From contig OZ024797.1 in NCBI GenBank assembly GCA_964017045.1, positions 13,299,062-13,363,061 of the forward strand: a stretch of DNA of 64,000 nt. The letters are read 5' to 3'. The notes beneath the pieces were generated by a model, which was not told the DNA's origin, ran no database searches, and was given only the letters and a program-made list of their open reading frames with translations. This DNA is from Omphiscola glabra. Lineage: Eukaryota; Mollusca; Gastropoda; Lymnaeidae. Each line of letters starts with the position of its first letter. Position 1 is the stretch's first letter. The translations under genes were made by a program, and so were the position numbers. Shown here piece after piece: positions 35,101-40,157 of the stretch.

Positions 35101-37230
35101 TCTCCATTCCTCTCTTGTTTTTTGCATTTTGTAAAGCATCGCCTAGTTTAAGTCCCGTCCGCTCTTTGATGTTATCTTTTTCTCTGTCTTCCTCTTCTTC
35201 TCCCTCCTCTCGTTGTGCCCTGCATGATTTCTTTGGCCAGCCCTTGTTTTCTTGTCACGTGGCCATACCATTCCAGTTAGCGCTTTTTTACATACACCAG
35301 GAGGTCATCGTACTGCCCAATTGCTTGACGAATCCTTTCTTTCACTTGTTCATTGGAGATATGGTCTGTATAGCAGATGCCAAGAATGCTTCTGAAACAT
35401 CTCATCTCCGTCCCCTTTATTTTCCTTTCAAGTTCTGCTGTTAATTTCCAGGACTCACAGGCATACAAGAAAATGGAGAGGACTAGTGAGCGCATCAGCC
35501 TGATTTTGGTGCTGGGGGCTATATTTTTGTCATTCCATATTTTCTTTAGCCTCTTTAGTGCTGTTGTGGTCTGGGCAATCCTGGCCATCAATTCGGGAAA
35601 ACATTCATCTCACTTAAAATTAAACTGAAAAAAAAATATATATACCGGGTACAAAAAAAAGCCAAAACATTGTTTAAATTTTTTATTTGATTTTGACATT
35701 GAGTGGAAAATTTCAATTTTTTAAAAATCTTCATATAAAGTTCATTTTTTTAAAATTTGACCTGTTAACCTATTTTATTAGCTTTTTTGAATTTTTTTTT
35801 ATTTTTTTCTCTACATTTTAGCAACTGTTGAAGTGGATATTGCTAGCCACAAGGGAATATTCTCAGAAGGAGAAAAGATCCAGCTTTCTTGCAAAGGAAC
35901 AGGTTATCCTACCCCTACACTTGAATGGTTGAGAGATGGAAAAGTTATTCAGTCAGATGAAAGTGTCAAAGTTCAAGGAGGTGACCTTAGCATTTTGTCA
36001 GCCACTATTGAAAACTCTGGAATGTATAAATGTATTGCAAGAAATGACAAGAGTCAGGCAGAAGATATTACAACAATACAAATTCATTTGCAAGGTAAAT
36101 TTTTAGTCTTAGGATATTTTATGAAGGATGAAAATAGACCCCCACAATACATTACTTACCCTAATTTGTTAAAGTAAAGCTATATTATTGATGGTATCTG
36201 TATTTGAAATATTAACTCTCTCACTGAAAAATTTAAATATATATATTTTTTTTAAATTTAACTTAAGATGTAGCAATAATATGTCAGGGTTTATAATAAT
36301 AAAACCAAATTCCATTCAGCGAAACCATTAATTTATATTTTATTTTAATTTTTGAAAATTTCTTTGCTGTTATTATATAGTTTATGTTTAACCCTTTACA
36401 GTCCAAGCCTATTCAGCCTTGTCTAATCCCAGCGACCAAGCAAAGGGTCATAACTCCATTCTAAATGAAGGTTCTTTATCTAATTAATTTACAGAAAATA
36501 AACTATAAGCAAGAAAAGAAAATAAAAAATACCTAAATACAAAGAAATGATTAAAGCAAAAGTTGCACTAAAAACAGTTTCAGGGACCCTAGATTTATGA
36601 AATAGTGAAGCTTCATTAGTCCTAAGTTCTTTCAAAATTGTATCCAAGGCTTCAAAAGCCATTTTTTACAGCGAAAAAATCTCAACTTTTAAAAAAATGG
36701 TAGAAAATCAGCCCCTAAAGACACCGCGGTCAAACTAGTATCAAAATAAATGCCGACAACGAGGCTTTCTTCCGGTAGAACTATAAATAGTAATGCGCAA
36801 TGGATTTCCGCTGTGCTAAGAACGAAAGTAAACAACCTCGCAGTGGGGCGAAGCGGGCGGGTTTGGCCGCAACGGACTGTAGGCTTAAGGAAAAAATCTG
36901 CTCATTTCGGGCGCATCGGACTGTAAAGGGTTAAATGAACGTTTTTAAGGGTAGCCGAAGTACGGAACTATTTTGTAAGAAATATTTTGAAGTCTTTTTT
37001 TAGTCAATTAAGACTTTGAGACTTATTTTTATGGAGAAAAAAATAGTCTTAAAAACTCCATGAATGTAGTCATTAAACTAATGTTCCTTCTTGAATTTCT
37101 CTCCACAGCCCCAGAGAATAATTGTAAAGATACTCTGTCACCAATCAGATGTCGTAGTATAGTGAAGGCAAGGCTGTGTGGCATCAGAACATTTTCTATC
37201 CCATGTTGCAAGTCCTGTCATGGCTGGTGA
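1977..37230 (+). CDS. Gene A: papilin-like secreted Kunitz/Ig/PLAC protein (26-exon model)
   Basis: The coding exons listed individually below join in frame from ATG 1977 to TGA 37230: 4692 nt, 1563 residues, all introns GT-AG, nearly all phase 1 as expected of shuffled extracellular modules. Domain order: signal peptide; GCC-DG modules 1-5; Kunitz 1-2; EGF; Cys-rich segment; GCC-DG modules 6-8; Kunitz 3-4; Ig 1; linker; Ig 2; linker; Kunitz 5-8; GCC-DG module 9; Ig 3-5; PLAC. Papilins are secreted extracellular-matrix proteins of basement membranes with this Kunitz-Ig-PLAC tail; family members usually start with TSP1 repeats and an ADAMTS spacer, which I did not find. Location and matrix role are inferred from family. 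The 5' end is the weak point: the only candidate first exon lies 14.8 kb upstream. It could alternatively be one of several papilin/lustrin-like paralogues. Confidence 0.85.
2668..2816 (-). mobile_element. SPIN/URR1-like hAT short element, copy 1 (truncated)
   Basis: Reads, in this orientation, as 'ttgtggtgactcccaaccat', 'ggtcttaggcgacccctgtg' and 'ccacaggttgagaaccgcc', the right half and terminus of the hAT family represented more fully at 5259 and 41822. The left terminus is eroded, so no target duplication is visible. It is in opposite orientation to the 5259 copy. Confidence 0.75.
3571..3944. repeat. 21-bp tandem array, about 18 copies
   Basis: Unit GCCTAGTGACTTCCTGTATA plus A, with occasional TGTGTAA variants. 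The period is a multiple of three and lacks stops in one frame, which creates an artificial 126-codon ORF of TSCISLV repeats. Little divergence between copies suggests recent expansion. Confidence 0.95.
4163..4345. mobile_element. possible hAT-like left end with G-rich insert
   Basis: Starts CAGTGGTCGGCAAATCGCGG with 'gctcgtgagccgcatgccg', reminiscent of widespread hAT termini (CAGTGGTCGGCAAAC type), then runs into repeated 'ggggggcggtgccaggctgtg' units. No matching right terminus or target duplication was found. Confidence 0.35.
4912..5145. repeat. 48-bp tandem array, 5 copies
   Basis: Unit contains TGTATTACACGCTGTGTGTG followed by 'tcacggtgggcctat' and 'tatccactatac'; successive copies start at 4933, 4981, 5029 and onward at 48-base spacing. 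All three forward frames stay open across it because of composition and period, giving shadow ORFs. Confidence 0.9.
5259..5452 (+). mobile_element. SPIN/URR1-like hAT short element, copy 2 (complete)
   Basis: 194 bases from CAGCGGTTCCTAACCTGTAG to GGTTGAGAACCACTG, with internal 'ggtcgtgacctctttggggg', 'tcgaatgacc', 'acagttatgaagtag' and 'ttaaagggtagcggcattag'. Flanked by 8-bp direct repeats CTCTAGAT/CTCTAGTT (7 of 8), matching the hAT target rule nTnnnnAn. The termini and inner blocks are those of the SPIN/URR1 nonautonomous hAT group as I know it. Confidence 0.85.
6047..6455. repeat. 50-bp tandem array, about 8 copies
   Basis: Unit: GCATAAATCCATGTACTTTT, then ATTTGTAGTTAAGTAACGGT, then GTTTTGTGAT (variant GTTTTGTCAC). 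Copies differ by only one to three bases. Intron 1 of gene A. Confidence 0.95.
8180..10440. repeat. Inverted repeat pair, arms about 8180-8420 and 10190-10440
   Basis: ACAAAAGACATCATATATTT at 8295 continues to TTATTAATGTGTG and, further on, to CAATATTCAGTTGATTGAA. The reverse complement of 10205-10305 reads the same blocks in the same order with substitutions and small gaps. The arms are decayed and the 1.8 kb between them has no ORF of note. It could be the ends of a dead DNA transposon or two oppositely inserted copies of one element. Confidence 0.55.
10660..10870 (-). mobile_element. LINE reverse transcriptase fragment
   Basis: On the minus strand the ORF reads [20 protein letters not shown], then [15 protein letters not shown], then GLSA. 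This is the D-x-x-x-A-[YF]-D-S catalytic block and following helix of a non-LTR reverse transcriptase. It is truncated on both sides, not part of gene A, and resembles the family at 61.8-63.3 kb (FGIPNKLIKLIHITLNN). Confidence 0.8.
11400..11732. mobile_element. TIR-like dispersed element
   Basis: Begins CAGCGGCGAGCCTAG and ends CTTAGCTACGCCGCTG, short inverted termini. The inside ('ggggacaagattcattttta', 'aaacccattatttttatcca') matches the element at 54460-54647, so these are members of one family. No clean 8-bp target duplication was seen here. Confidence 0.55.
12158..12540. repeat. 36-bp tandem array, about 10.5 copies
   Basis: Unit carries AATAGCTAGACCAAGTGGTC followed by CACCAATACTCAAGTC (or AAAAATCAAGTC). 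GACCA-AG-TGGTC in every copy is an inverted repeat. The minus strand reads an artificial 148-codon ORF of [12 protein letters not shown] repeats. Confidence 0.95.
12905..13085. repeat. 64-bp tandem repeat, nearly 3 copies
   Basis: TGGAGCCACCAGCCAACTCA recurs at 12941, 13005 and, partly, 13069, followed by GCATTATGGC and 'tttgtttcagaagaaagggt'. The 79-codon ORF over it is a product of the repeat. Confidence 0.85.
13388..14705. mobile_element. Probable hAT-like element carrying a minisatellite
   Basis: Left end CAGGGGTGGCCAACC and right end GGTTGACCACGCCTG are inverted repeats (13 of 15). Flanks TTATAATA and CTTTAATT match at 5 of 8 positions, weak support for an old target duplication. Inside are the C-rich array at 13888-14226 and a nested copy of a GACGTCATTTGGGT-ended element around 14510-14690. 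No transposase was recognised. Confidence 0.45.
13888..14226. repeat. C-rich minisatellite CTCCCCATCCCA
   Basis: About 28 imperfect copies of a 12-base unit (CTCCCCATCCCA, with CACCCC and CTCCCAAT variants). One strand is nearly all pyrimidine, the other G-rich. Several frames on both strands lack stops, producing shadow ORFs. Confidence 0.95.
16153..16734. mobile_element. GC-rich 0.58-kb element, copy 1, with 13-bp flanking direct repeat
   Basis: ATATAGTAATAGT occurs at 16140-16152 and again at 16735-16747, bracketing an abruptly GC-rich block in AT-rich DNA. The block starts 'ctgggttgcgtaagcgaccg' and ends 'atctcttatgcgac', with weak inverted termini (GTTGCGTAAG / GTCGCATAAG). It is repeated, inverted, at 49291-49868. 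No convincing protein; the ORFs over it are not shared cleanly between copies. Confidence 0.75.
16871..17227 (+). CDS. Gene A exon 2: four GCC-DG papilin-type modules (residues 42-160)
   Basis: After a TATTCTTCAG acceptor, phase 1 in and out. The frame reads [19 protein letters not shown] and then three more units with [27 protein letters not shown] and [13 protein letters not shown]. Each unit has C-(6-8)-[YF]-G-C-C-x-D-G-[VLI]-T-x-A-x-G-x(4-5)-G-C, the small Cys module that recurs in papilins. Donor GTAGTC at 17228. The M-started ORF in another frame here is a shadow. Tandem modules in one exon suggest internal duplication. Confidence 0.88.
17866..18003 (+). CDS. Gene A exon 3: GCC-DG module 5 (residues 161-206)
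   Basis: AACAG acceptor, GTATAT donor, phase 1-1, 46 codons. Reads [20 protein letters not shown] then [16 protein letters not shown]. It has the same Cys/Asp-Gly pattern as exon 2, with the usual Gly-Pro after Ala replaced by Asp-Ala. It ends PSFDQ before the first Kunitz exon. Confidence 0.88.
18594..18752 (+). mobile_element. 158-bp TIR element family, copy 1
   Basis: CAGACCTGTTTACTCTTTAC to GAGGGTAAACAGGTCTG, with 'ggcgtacaatgtacgatttt' inside. Terminal inverted repeat CAGACCTGTTTAC. Flanked by TA on both sides, but whether TA is the target duplication is unclear. Same family as 28664 (opposite strand) and 43271. In intron 3 of gene A. Confidence 0.85.
18959..19135 (+). CDS. Gene A exon 4: Kunitz domain 1 (residues 207-265)
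   Basis: TTGATCAG acceptor, GTAAAA donor, phase 1-1, 59 codons. [20 protein letters not shown] leads a complete Kunitz/BPTI fold with all six cysteines and the YGGC-x-GN-x-N-x-F signature ([12 protein letters not shown]). The position equivalent to BPTI Lys15 (P1) is Gln followed by Asn, so classic trypsin inhibition is not predicted. Confidence 0.92.
19633..19806. repeat. Long hairpin-forming inverted repeat (arms about 60 bp)
   Basis: ACAATATATGTTAAGCTTTA then ATAATAAT on the left mirrors ATTATTATTAAAGC then TTAACATATATTGT on the right. Similarity extends outward to 'gaattagacac' / 'gtgtctaatt'. The 45-base loop contains, on the minus strand, CTGATGAAGGCATCTGTC followed by GAAACG. In intron 4 of gene A. 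Confidence 0.8.
19983..20168 (+). CDS. Gene A exon 5: Kunitz domain 2 (residues 266-327)
   Basis: TCTCAG acceptor, GTAAAT donor, phase 1-1. [20 protein letters not shown] gives P1 Lys and P1' Ser, the pattern of a trypsin-directed inhibitor loop. All six cysteines are present, but the stretch between the third and fourth (CEEFDYGC) has six residues instead of the usual seven: YGGC is reduced to YGC. A Thr/Ser-rich tail (IDTTSITN) links to the EGF exon. Confidence 0.92.
20572..20714 (+). CDS. Gene A exon 6: EGF-like domain (residues 328-375)
   Basis: TTGGACAG acceptor in phase 1, GTATGT donor in phase 0. [20 protein letters not shown] then [13 protein letters not shown] shows the six-Cys EGF spacing C-4-C-5-C-9-C-1-C-7-C. 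No calcium-binding consensus. Continues [10 protein letters not shown] into the next exon. An EGF between Kunitz domains is not part of the standard papilin layout as I know it. Confidence 0.88.
21035..21119 (+). CDS. Gene A exon 7: Cys-rich segment, part 1 (residues 376-403)
   Basis: ACTAG acceptor in phase 0 and GTAAGA donor in phase 1, exactly compatible with its neighbours. Reads [20 protein letters not shown] then CAVYARC: six cysteines in 28 residues, rich in Arg/Lys. I do not recognise the family. Read with exon 8 it may be an incomplete second EGF/follistatin-like unit. Confidence 0.8.
21505..21606 (+). CDS. Gene A exon 8: Cys-rich segment, part 2 (residues 404-437)
   Basis: TTCCAG acceptor, GTAAGA donor, phase 1-1, 34 codons. 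[20 protein letters not shown] then [14 protein letters not shown]. Spacing C-4-C-5-C is EGF-like at the start but only four cysteines are present, so it is a partial or divergent module. The opposite-strand ORF is a shadow. Confidence 0.8.
21916..22037 (+). CDS. Gene A exon 9: GCC-DG module 6 (residues 438-478)
   Basis: GACAG acceptor phase 1, GTAATG donor phase 0. [20 protein letters not shown] then [13 protein letters not shown]. This is the papilin-type module with Asp-Gly replaced by Asn-Gln. It ends right after a Cys that pairs in pattern with the next exon's start. Confidence 0.85.
22262..23122. repeat. 25-bp tandem array, about 34 copies (intron 9 of gene A)
   Basis: Unit GAAATAGTTTACTTGAGGCA plus AAATT, with GAGACA and GAAGCA variants. 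It fills most of the intron and ends about 55 bases before the next exon, which may crowd the branch point. Confidence 0.97.
23180..23432 (+). CDS. Gene A exon 10: GCC-DG modules 7-8 and Thr/Ser linker (residues 479-562)
   Basis: CATCTAG acceptor in phase 0, donor GTTGGC in phase 1. [20 protein letters not shown] then [20 protein letters not shown] gives module 7 and the start of module 8 ([15 protein letters not shown]). A mucin-like, probably O-glycosylated, linker follows ([17 protein letters not shown]). The donor is unusual (GTTGG); see exons 14 and 18. Confidence 0.87.
23455..23756. repeat. 30-bp tandem array, 10 copies
   Basis: Unit ACACAATCATCATAAACAAG then GACAGCATTG, beginning only about 23 bases after the exon 10 donor. 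A 98-codon minus-strand ORF over it is a repeat artefact. Confidence 0.95.
23879..23995. repeat. 39-bp tandem repeat, 3 copies
   Basis: GTTGGTATCTTTAAAACCAA then TCATCTGTTAAATAAAAAA, starting at 23883, 23922 and 23961. Confidence 0.9.
24238..24475. repeat. Tandem duplication of about 130 bp
   Basis: TAGTCATTGACAATATTATA through 'gccacctgcattattcatgc' and 'tgatcatgcgacat' occurs at 24238 and again at 24369, with a few substitutions. Intron 10 of gene A. Confidence 0.9.
24556..24750 (+). CDS. Gene A exon 11: Kunitz domain 3 (residues 563-627)
   Basis: TGAACAG acceptor, GTAGGT donor, phase 1-1, 65 codons. [20 protein letters not shown], with all six cysteines. P1 is Thr, P1' Asn, and the YGGC signature is WWGGC. 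NFT makes a possible N-glycosylation site in the loop. A noncanonical Kunitz, probably structural or with altered specificity. Confidence 0.9.
24815..25000. repeat. degenerate 31-bp tandem repeat
   Basis: AGTGAACTCAGATATAAGTG then ACATAACAT recurs about six times with base changes, in intron 11 of gene A. Confidence 0.85.
25046..25279 (+). CDS. Gene A exon 12: Kunitz domain 4 plus linker (residues 628-705)
   Basis: ACATCCAG acceptor, GTAAGT donor, phase 1-1, 78 codons. [20 protein letters not shown] is a canonical BPTI-like loop (Gly-Pro-Cys-Arg-Ala, P1 Arg). Then [11 protein letters not shown]. Predicted trypsin-like protease inhibitor from the family rule. A Pro/Thr-rich linker ([13 protein letters not shown]) precedes the first Ig. 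Confidence 0.93.
26045..26329 (+). CDS. Gene A exon 13: Ig domain 1 (residues 706-800)
   Basis: TCTCAG acceptor, GTAAAA donor, phase 1-1, 95 codons. [20 protein letters not shown] has the first Cys and the core Trp; [13 protein letters not shown] is the D-x-G-x-Y-x-C type motif (Asn-Ser-Gly here). A single-exon I-set domain. Flanking phase-1 introns fit exon shuffling. Confidence 0.92.
26390..26525. repeat. 48-bp tandem repeat, about 3 copies
   Basis: TTGATTGAAATCTTGAACAT then 'ttttataccaattggctgac', just downstream of the Ig 1 exon. Confidence 0.85.
26752..26870. repeat. 27-bp tandem repeat, about 4.5 copies
   Basis: AGAGAAAGTTATCAGAGAAA then TCATCA / TCGTCA alternating. Intron 13 of gene A. 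Confidence 0.9.
27299..27382 (+). CDS. Gene A exon 14: Thr/Pro linker (residues 801-828)
   Basis: TTAACAG acceptor, phase 1-1, 28 codons. [20 protein letters not shown] is a mucin-like spacer between Ig 1 and Ig 2. The donor is GTTGGT. The exon is supported by phase fit and composition only, so it may be optional. Confidence 0.72.
27691..27984 (+). CDS. Gene A exon 15: Ig domain 2 (residues 829-926)
   Basis: TTGTTGCAG acceptor, GTGTGT donor, phase 1-1, 98 codons. [20 protein letters not shown] then WLINGY gives the first Cys and Trp; [13 protein letters not shown] gives the D-E-G-T-Y-x-C end. Similar enough to Ig 1 in layout to suggest duplication of an Ig+linker pair. Confidence 0.92.
28234..28315. 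repeat. 41-bp tandem duplication
   Basis: CTCAGGGCACACAAGCAGCC then 'tgactgtcaaacacttgact' occurs twice in a row in intron 15 of gene A. Confidence 0.85.
28664..28821 (-). mobile_element. 158-bp TIR element family, copy 2
   Basis: CAGACCTGTTTACCCTCAAA to AAGAGTAAACAGGTCTG, carrying 'ttgtacgttgtacgcc', the reverse complement of the copy at 18594. Inserted in intron 15 of gene A in the opposite orientation. Confidence 0.85.
28932..28991 (+). CDS. Gene A exon 16: short linker (residues 927-946)
   Basis: GGAATAG acceptor, GTAAGA donor, phase 1-1, 20 codons reading [19 protein letters not shown]. It has the same character as exon 14 (Thr/Pro/Ala rich). Being small and phase-neutral it could be a cassette exon. 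Confidence 0.68.
29320..29487 (+). CDS. Gene A exon 17: Kunitz domain 5 (residues 947-1002)
   Basis: TTGGTAG acceptor, GTAACA donor, phase 1-1, 56 codons. [20 protein letters not shown] then [12 protein letters not shown]; all six cysteines. P1 is Tyr with Ala at P1', which by family rule points to chymotrypsin-like rather than trypsin-like targets. Confidence 0.93.
29886..30139 (+). CDS. Gene A exon 18: Kunitz domain 6 and start of Kunitz 7 (residues 1003-1087)
   Basis: TTTTCAG acceptor phase 1. [20 protein letters not shown] then [12 protein letters not shown]: a complete Kunitz with P1 Arg, P1' Ala. After a linker the exon ends DVCKIDRDK, the first Cys of the next Kunitz, at a GTTGGC donor in phase 0. 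Joining to 31342 restores the exact 8-residue gap to the second Cys. Confidence 0.9.
30805..31265. repeat. CA-containing minisatellite, about 8 copies, inside the Kunitz 7 intron
   Basis: TGGGTGTAAATTGATATTTC then TGCATCACTTTCTATAGCCA then a (CA)n of variable length; period about 50-64 bases because only the CA run varies. A 75-codon minus ORF over it is an artefact. Confidence 0.95.
31342..31546 (+). CDS. Gene A exon 19: rest of Kunitz domain 7 plus linker (residues 1088-1155)
   Basis: TCAATAG acceptor phase 0, GTAAAT donor phase 1. [20 protein letters not shown] then [13 protein letters not shown] completes the domain begun in exon 18. P1 is Glu, P1' Asp, and YGGC is YTGC: an acidic, noncanonical loop. 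It is the only Kunitz here split by an intron. A Ser/Thr linker follows ([14 protein letters not shown]). Confidence 0.88.
31892..32056 (+). CDS. Gene A exon 20: Kunitz domain 8 (residues 1156-1210)
   Basis: CTCCAG acceptor, GTAGCT donor, phase 1-1, 55 codons. [20 protein letters not shown] then [12 protein letters not shown]; all six cysteines. P1 is Asp, P1' Lys, so again not a standard inhibitor. Confidence 0.92.
32459..32578 (+). CDS. Gene A exon 21: GCC-DG module 9 with Thr-rich lead (residues 1211-1250)
   Basis: TTCTCCAG acceptor, GTATTG donor, phase 1-1, 40 codons. [20 protein letters not shown] then [19 protein letters not shown]. The module pattern is kept but Gly-Pro is lost. It separates the Kunitz block from the C-terminal Ig block. 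Confidence 0.87.
33048..33168 (+). CDS. Gene A exon 22: Ig domain 3, first half (residues 1251-1290)
   Basis: AATTTCAG acceptor phase 1, GTAAGA donor phase 2. [20 protein letters not shown] then SEIVWYRDR supplies the first Cys and the Trp. The only phase-2 junction in the model, and it matches the next exon. Confidence 0.87.
33773..33924 (+). CDS. Gene A exon 23: Ig domain 3, second half (residues 1291-1341)
   Basis: TCCCAACAG acceptor phase 2, GTAAGT donor phase 1. [20 protein letters not shown] then [10 protein letters not shown] is the D-x-A-G-x-Y-x-C strand. NGT is a possible N-glycosylation site. Upstream ORF sequence before 33773 is intronic. Confidence 0.9.
34304..34576 (+). CDS. Gene A exon 24: Ig domain 4 (residues 1342-1432)
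   Basis: GTTTTTAG acceptor, GTGGGT donor, phase 1-1, 91 codons. Closely I-set: [45 protein letters not shown]. Strong match to papilin/hemicentin-type Ig repeats. Confidence 0.94.
35040..35600 (-). mobile_element. LINE fragment, 3' end of reverse transcriptase ORF (antisense in intron 24)
   Basis: The minus strand reads [20 protein letters not shown], then [19 protein letters not shown], then [19 protein letters not shown]. Further on, with frame changes, comes 'REEWRRIV', the usual carboxy end of RTE-like LINE polymerases. Inserted antisense to gene A; 5' truncated. Confidence 0.87.
35822..36094 (+). CDS. Gene A exon 25: Ig domain 5 (residues 1433-1523)
   Basis: CATTTTAG acceptor, GTAAAT donor, phase 1-1, 91 codons. 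[20 protein letters not shown] then [15 protein letters not shown]. The same 91-codon size as Ig 4, consistent with tandem duplication. Confidence 0.93.
36392..36930. mobile_element. piggyBac-like nonautonomous element with TTAA duplication
   Basis: TTAA at 36388-36391 then CCCTTTACAGTCC; at the other end GGACTGTAAAGGG then TTAA at 36931-36934. Perfect 13-bp inverted termini and a TTAA target duplication are the hallmark of piggyBac-class insertion. The 539-base inside has no transposase ORF. Lies in the last intron of gene A. Confidence 0.88.
37109..37230 (+). CDS. Gene A exon 26: PLAC domain and stop (residues 1524-1563)
   Basis: CTCCACAG acceptor phase 1. [20 protein letters not shown] then [17 protein letters not shown] and TGA at 37228. 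The six-Cys PLAC pattern (C-x-D ... C ... LC ... CC-x-x-C) typically ends papilins, ADAMTS-like proteins and some proprotein convertases, so this is the true carboxy end. The opposite-strand ORF is a shadow. Confidence 0.93.
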
Positions 37231-37405
37231 TGGCCTCAGTCTTTTTAAATATAGCTTTTAAATGTTAGATATGTTGATATTATCCCACAAAAGTGCCCTT
37301 ACTGTGGAATGGCAAGAGACGATGATAATTTGGACAAAATTTGATTTAGAAATAGCATTCAGCTATATGTTTCTTTTTCTCCTCTTTTGAAACTAAAAGA
37401 TTTGG

Positions 37406-37411
37406 AATAAA
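37406..37411 (+). promoter_or_regulatory. AATAAA polyadenylation signal candidate, gene A
   Basis: The first AATAAA after the stop codon, 176 bases downstream. A second one, at 38148, would give a longer 3' UTR. Which is used cannot be told from sequence. Confidence 0.5.
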
Positions 37412-38147
37412 GATTTAGTTAAACTCTCTTTGTTTGTCTGTTTATAATCTGGAATCTTAAATTATAATCACATAAGAGGACAAATTTAAGATTAATTTTT
37501 AATCTGTATAAATTTTTTTTTCTTTCGTAATTTTTTTTAATAGGCCTGCTTGACTTGTGGTGCGTGTGTAAAACTTAAAATTATCATATTTTAAAACTTT
37601 CCACATTGACATCCATTTATAATATATGAGATTCACATTTTATTTATATATTGATGTTAAAATAAGCTTATAAATATTTGTATGAATTCTTGAAGTATAG
37701 CTTGACTAGTTTAGCTGTAGTTTAAATATGCATCCTTGTCAGCTGATTTATCTTATCTAATTTCTGATAAGGTCGATGGGCATAGCTGTATGTTAATGTA
37801 TTTGAGTGAATCAGAACCCTGTTTCCTATTATACTTTGTGATTATATACTTTCCCTAAACATGTTTTCTATTTGACTGGCTATGTACAGCTGAACTAATC
37901 AAAAAGGCATGCAAGTTAGTTTGGCATTTTCCAGCTCTCAAAAATTATATTGCCATTGTAGAACTAATATTTTGCTCTCCGATCTATACATTTTTCCTCT
38001 ACCTTTGATGAGTGTATGATAAACTATGATGTCAGGATTCCTCTTTCAACTTTCTCTTGTAAATTTGGTGCTCCTTATATATTTTATAAACATGTCTTAT
38101 GTTTGTTAACTTTAGACTTATTAAATTTTTTCATTGTAAAAGTATAG

Positions 38148-38153
38148 AATAAA
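38148..38153 (+). promoter_or_regulatory. alternative AATAAA polyadenylation signal, gene A
   Basis: AATAAA in 'agaataaagattaaggtg', followed within 35 bases by T/GT-rich sequence. Would give a 3' UTR of about 0.95 kb. Confidence 0.4.
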
Positions 38154-39864
38154 GATTAAGGTGTCTTCCAGAAGTAGCTTTGGTAAATGTGTACCGGTAC
38201 CAGCAATGATGTGATGGATCGTACATACATGTTATTGTTAATGTCAGTAGTATAGTTAACTAGTTATATTTTACATCATCATTTTAAGACTTTTACTAGT
38301 TTTACCAAACCTTTTTTTTATGTTCTTGTCCGTTTTTTAAGAAAATTGGTATTCTATTCTTACATGCTTTGCCATAACAAAAATAAAATATATACTATTT
38401 TAAGTTATTGTTTTATGTTTTTTAAAAATTATTTTTATTTTCCATTATACTCCTTGCTTAATTAAAGTTAATTGAAATTTAAAATGGCCTATAATTTATA
38501 ATTCCAAGTTCACATATCACAATTATAAATTATAACAAAGTGCCTGCTAACAATAATTTAAATTTTAAAAAAAATGCATTATGCAAGGAAAGACTGTGAA
38601 GAAGTGTAGATTAGCAATCTAATGTAGCCAAAGGATTTGAACTGAATGTAGACAAAATTAAATGTTTTATTTTTTATTAATTATTTTAAAATATGTTCTA
38701 AACAGACTTTCTTTGTGTAATTCATTTTTATTTTCTAACTATTAATGCTTTAAAACTCGTCTTTGATAGAAAGTCTTTTTTTTTAAGTTTTTCATTTTTT
38801 TTATCTACTACTTTTTAGAATTAAAAAAATTATTTTATCAATGTTCCCACACACACACTTTCTGTATTAACCACTCAGGTAAATCATAGTGAGAGGGTCA
38901 TGTGTGATTTCCCCATCGGTCACCACCTCAGCCCCTCACACAGCCAGAGTCTAATTCCCATATGGCTTGCCCCAAACCGCTTCCAAAAACATCCTCCCCA
39001 GAATCCTAGAGCTCTTATATGGCTCCCTTACCCGCCCTCCTCCCACCATTCACCAGGTGAGAACTGCACGAGACAGGCAATCAACTGAGCGATTGAGTCA
39101 CATCAGTCAAACAAAAAATTATGATTTACACGATGGAAATGCGAGTAAAAAAAGAAAGTCTTTAAAGAAATATATTTAAATGTTTGTCCCATTTAGATGG
39201 CATTTCCCTGATCGCAAGTATTTAAGGTGAATTTAGGAACAGCAAAAGATTAATTTTCAGATTTAAAAATCAAGAATAAACTTGTACCGGTATTTATTTT
39301 ATCCTCTTTGAATTCTTTTAAATTTGACATCACAATCATAACAAGAAGCTCTACATAGTTAGCCCTATATTTTATTTCATCTTATTAATCTAAAAAAAAC
39401 ATCTTAATATCAGCCTACACTATGAAAATTTATTTATGAAATAAATTTCTTGGATTTTGTTTTAACATTTGTTAAGAAAAATCTAGAATAATGACTATTT
39501 AATGTATGTAATTTATATATTGTAAAACTCAAATATATGTGCAGTTGTGCAATTTTATTGAGTAAACTTGTGTACATTAGGTGCACAAAATAACCAGTAG
39601 CTGCTTTGTAACACTAAAAAATCTGGAAAGGCATTTCTTAATTAAATAAATATTTAATTTTATAATAAATCAGATTTAAATTAATATCCCCTACTCCCCA
39701 CCCCCTGAAACAAAGTGCTTTTGAAATAACTGTGTTAAAAAATAGAAATACTTCATTTAAAGGAGAGGCTACTGAACAGGGGTGGGTGGGTGGGGGAGAC
39801 TGACAAAATATTCAAAGAATGTCACTTCCAATATTTATATCTATATTCAAAAGATGCTTTAGAG

Positions 39865-40157
39865 CAGGGGTCATCAAACTTTTTAGTTTGGGGGGGGGGG
39901 GGGGGGGTGTGCGAGGTGCTGTCCCTAAGACACTTGGGAGCCGGGTAACTGTCGGTCAAGCACTTGGGGGCTGGACTATATTTTGAAAAAGTCCTATGTA
40001 CACTGCACATTTATTACATATGGAGAAAAAAAGAACAGGAAAAACAATACAATATTTAAAATGAAGAACAATTTTTAACATAATACATTTATTAATATTT
40101 CAATGGAAAGTATACGCTTGGGGATTTTGCCCAGGGCCTGTAGCTAGAGGACTCCTG
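39865..40157. mobile_element. hAT-like short element with 8-bp target duplication
   Basis: CAGGGGTCATCAAAC at the left; the right end reads, inverted, CAGGAGTCCTCTAGC. Flanks CTTTAGAG and TTTTAGAG match at 7 of 8. Contains a long G run and 'gacacttgggagccgggtaa'. No ORF of transposase type. Confidence 0.7.

Noticed and set aside
35115..35628. Plus-strand ORFs of 83-109 codons within gene A intron 24
   Set aside because: They are antisense shadows of the LINE fragment.
38900..39180. Pro-rich ORF pair between the two genes
   Set aside because: No splice sites, domain or conservation clue; probably chance in 3' flanking DNA.
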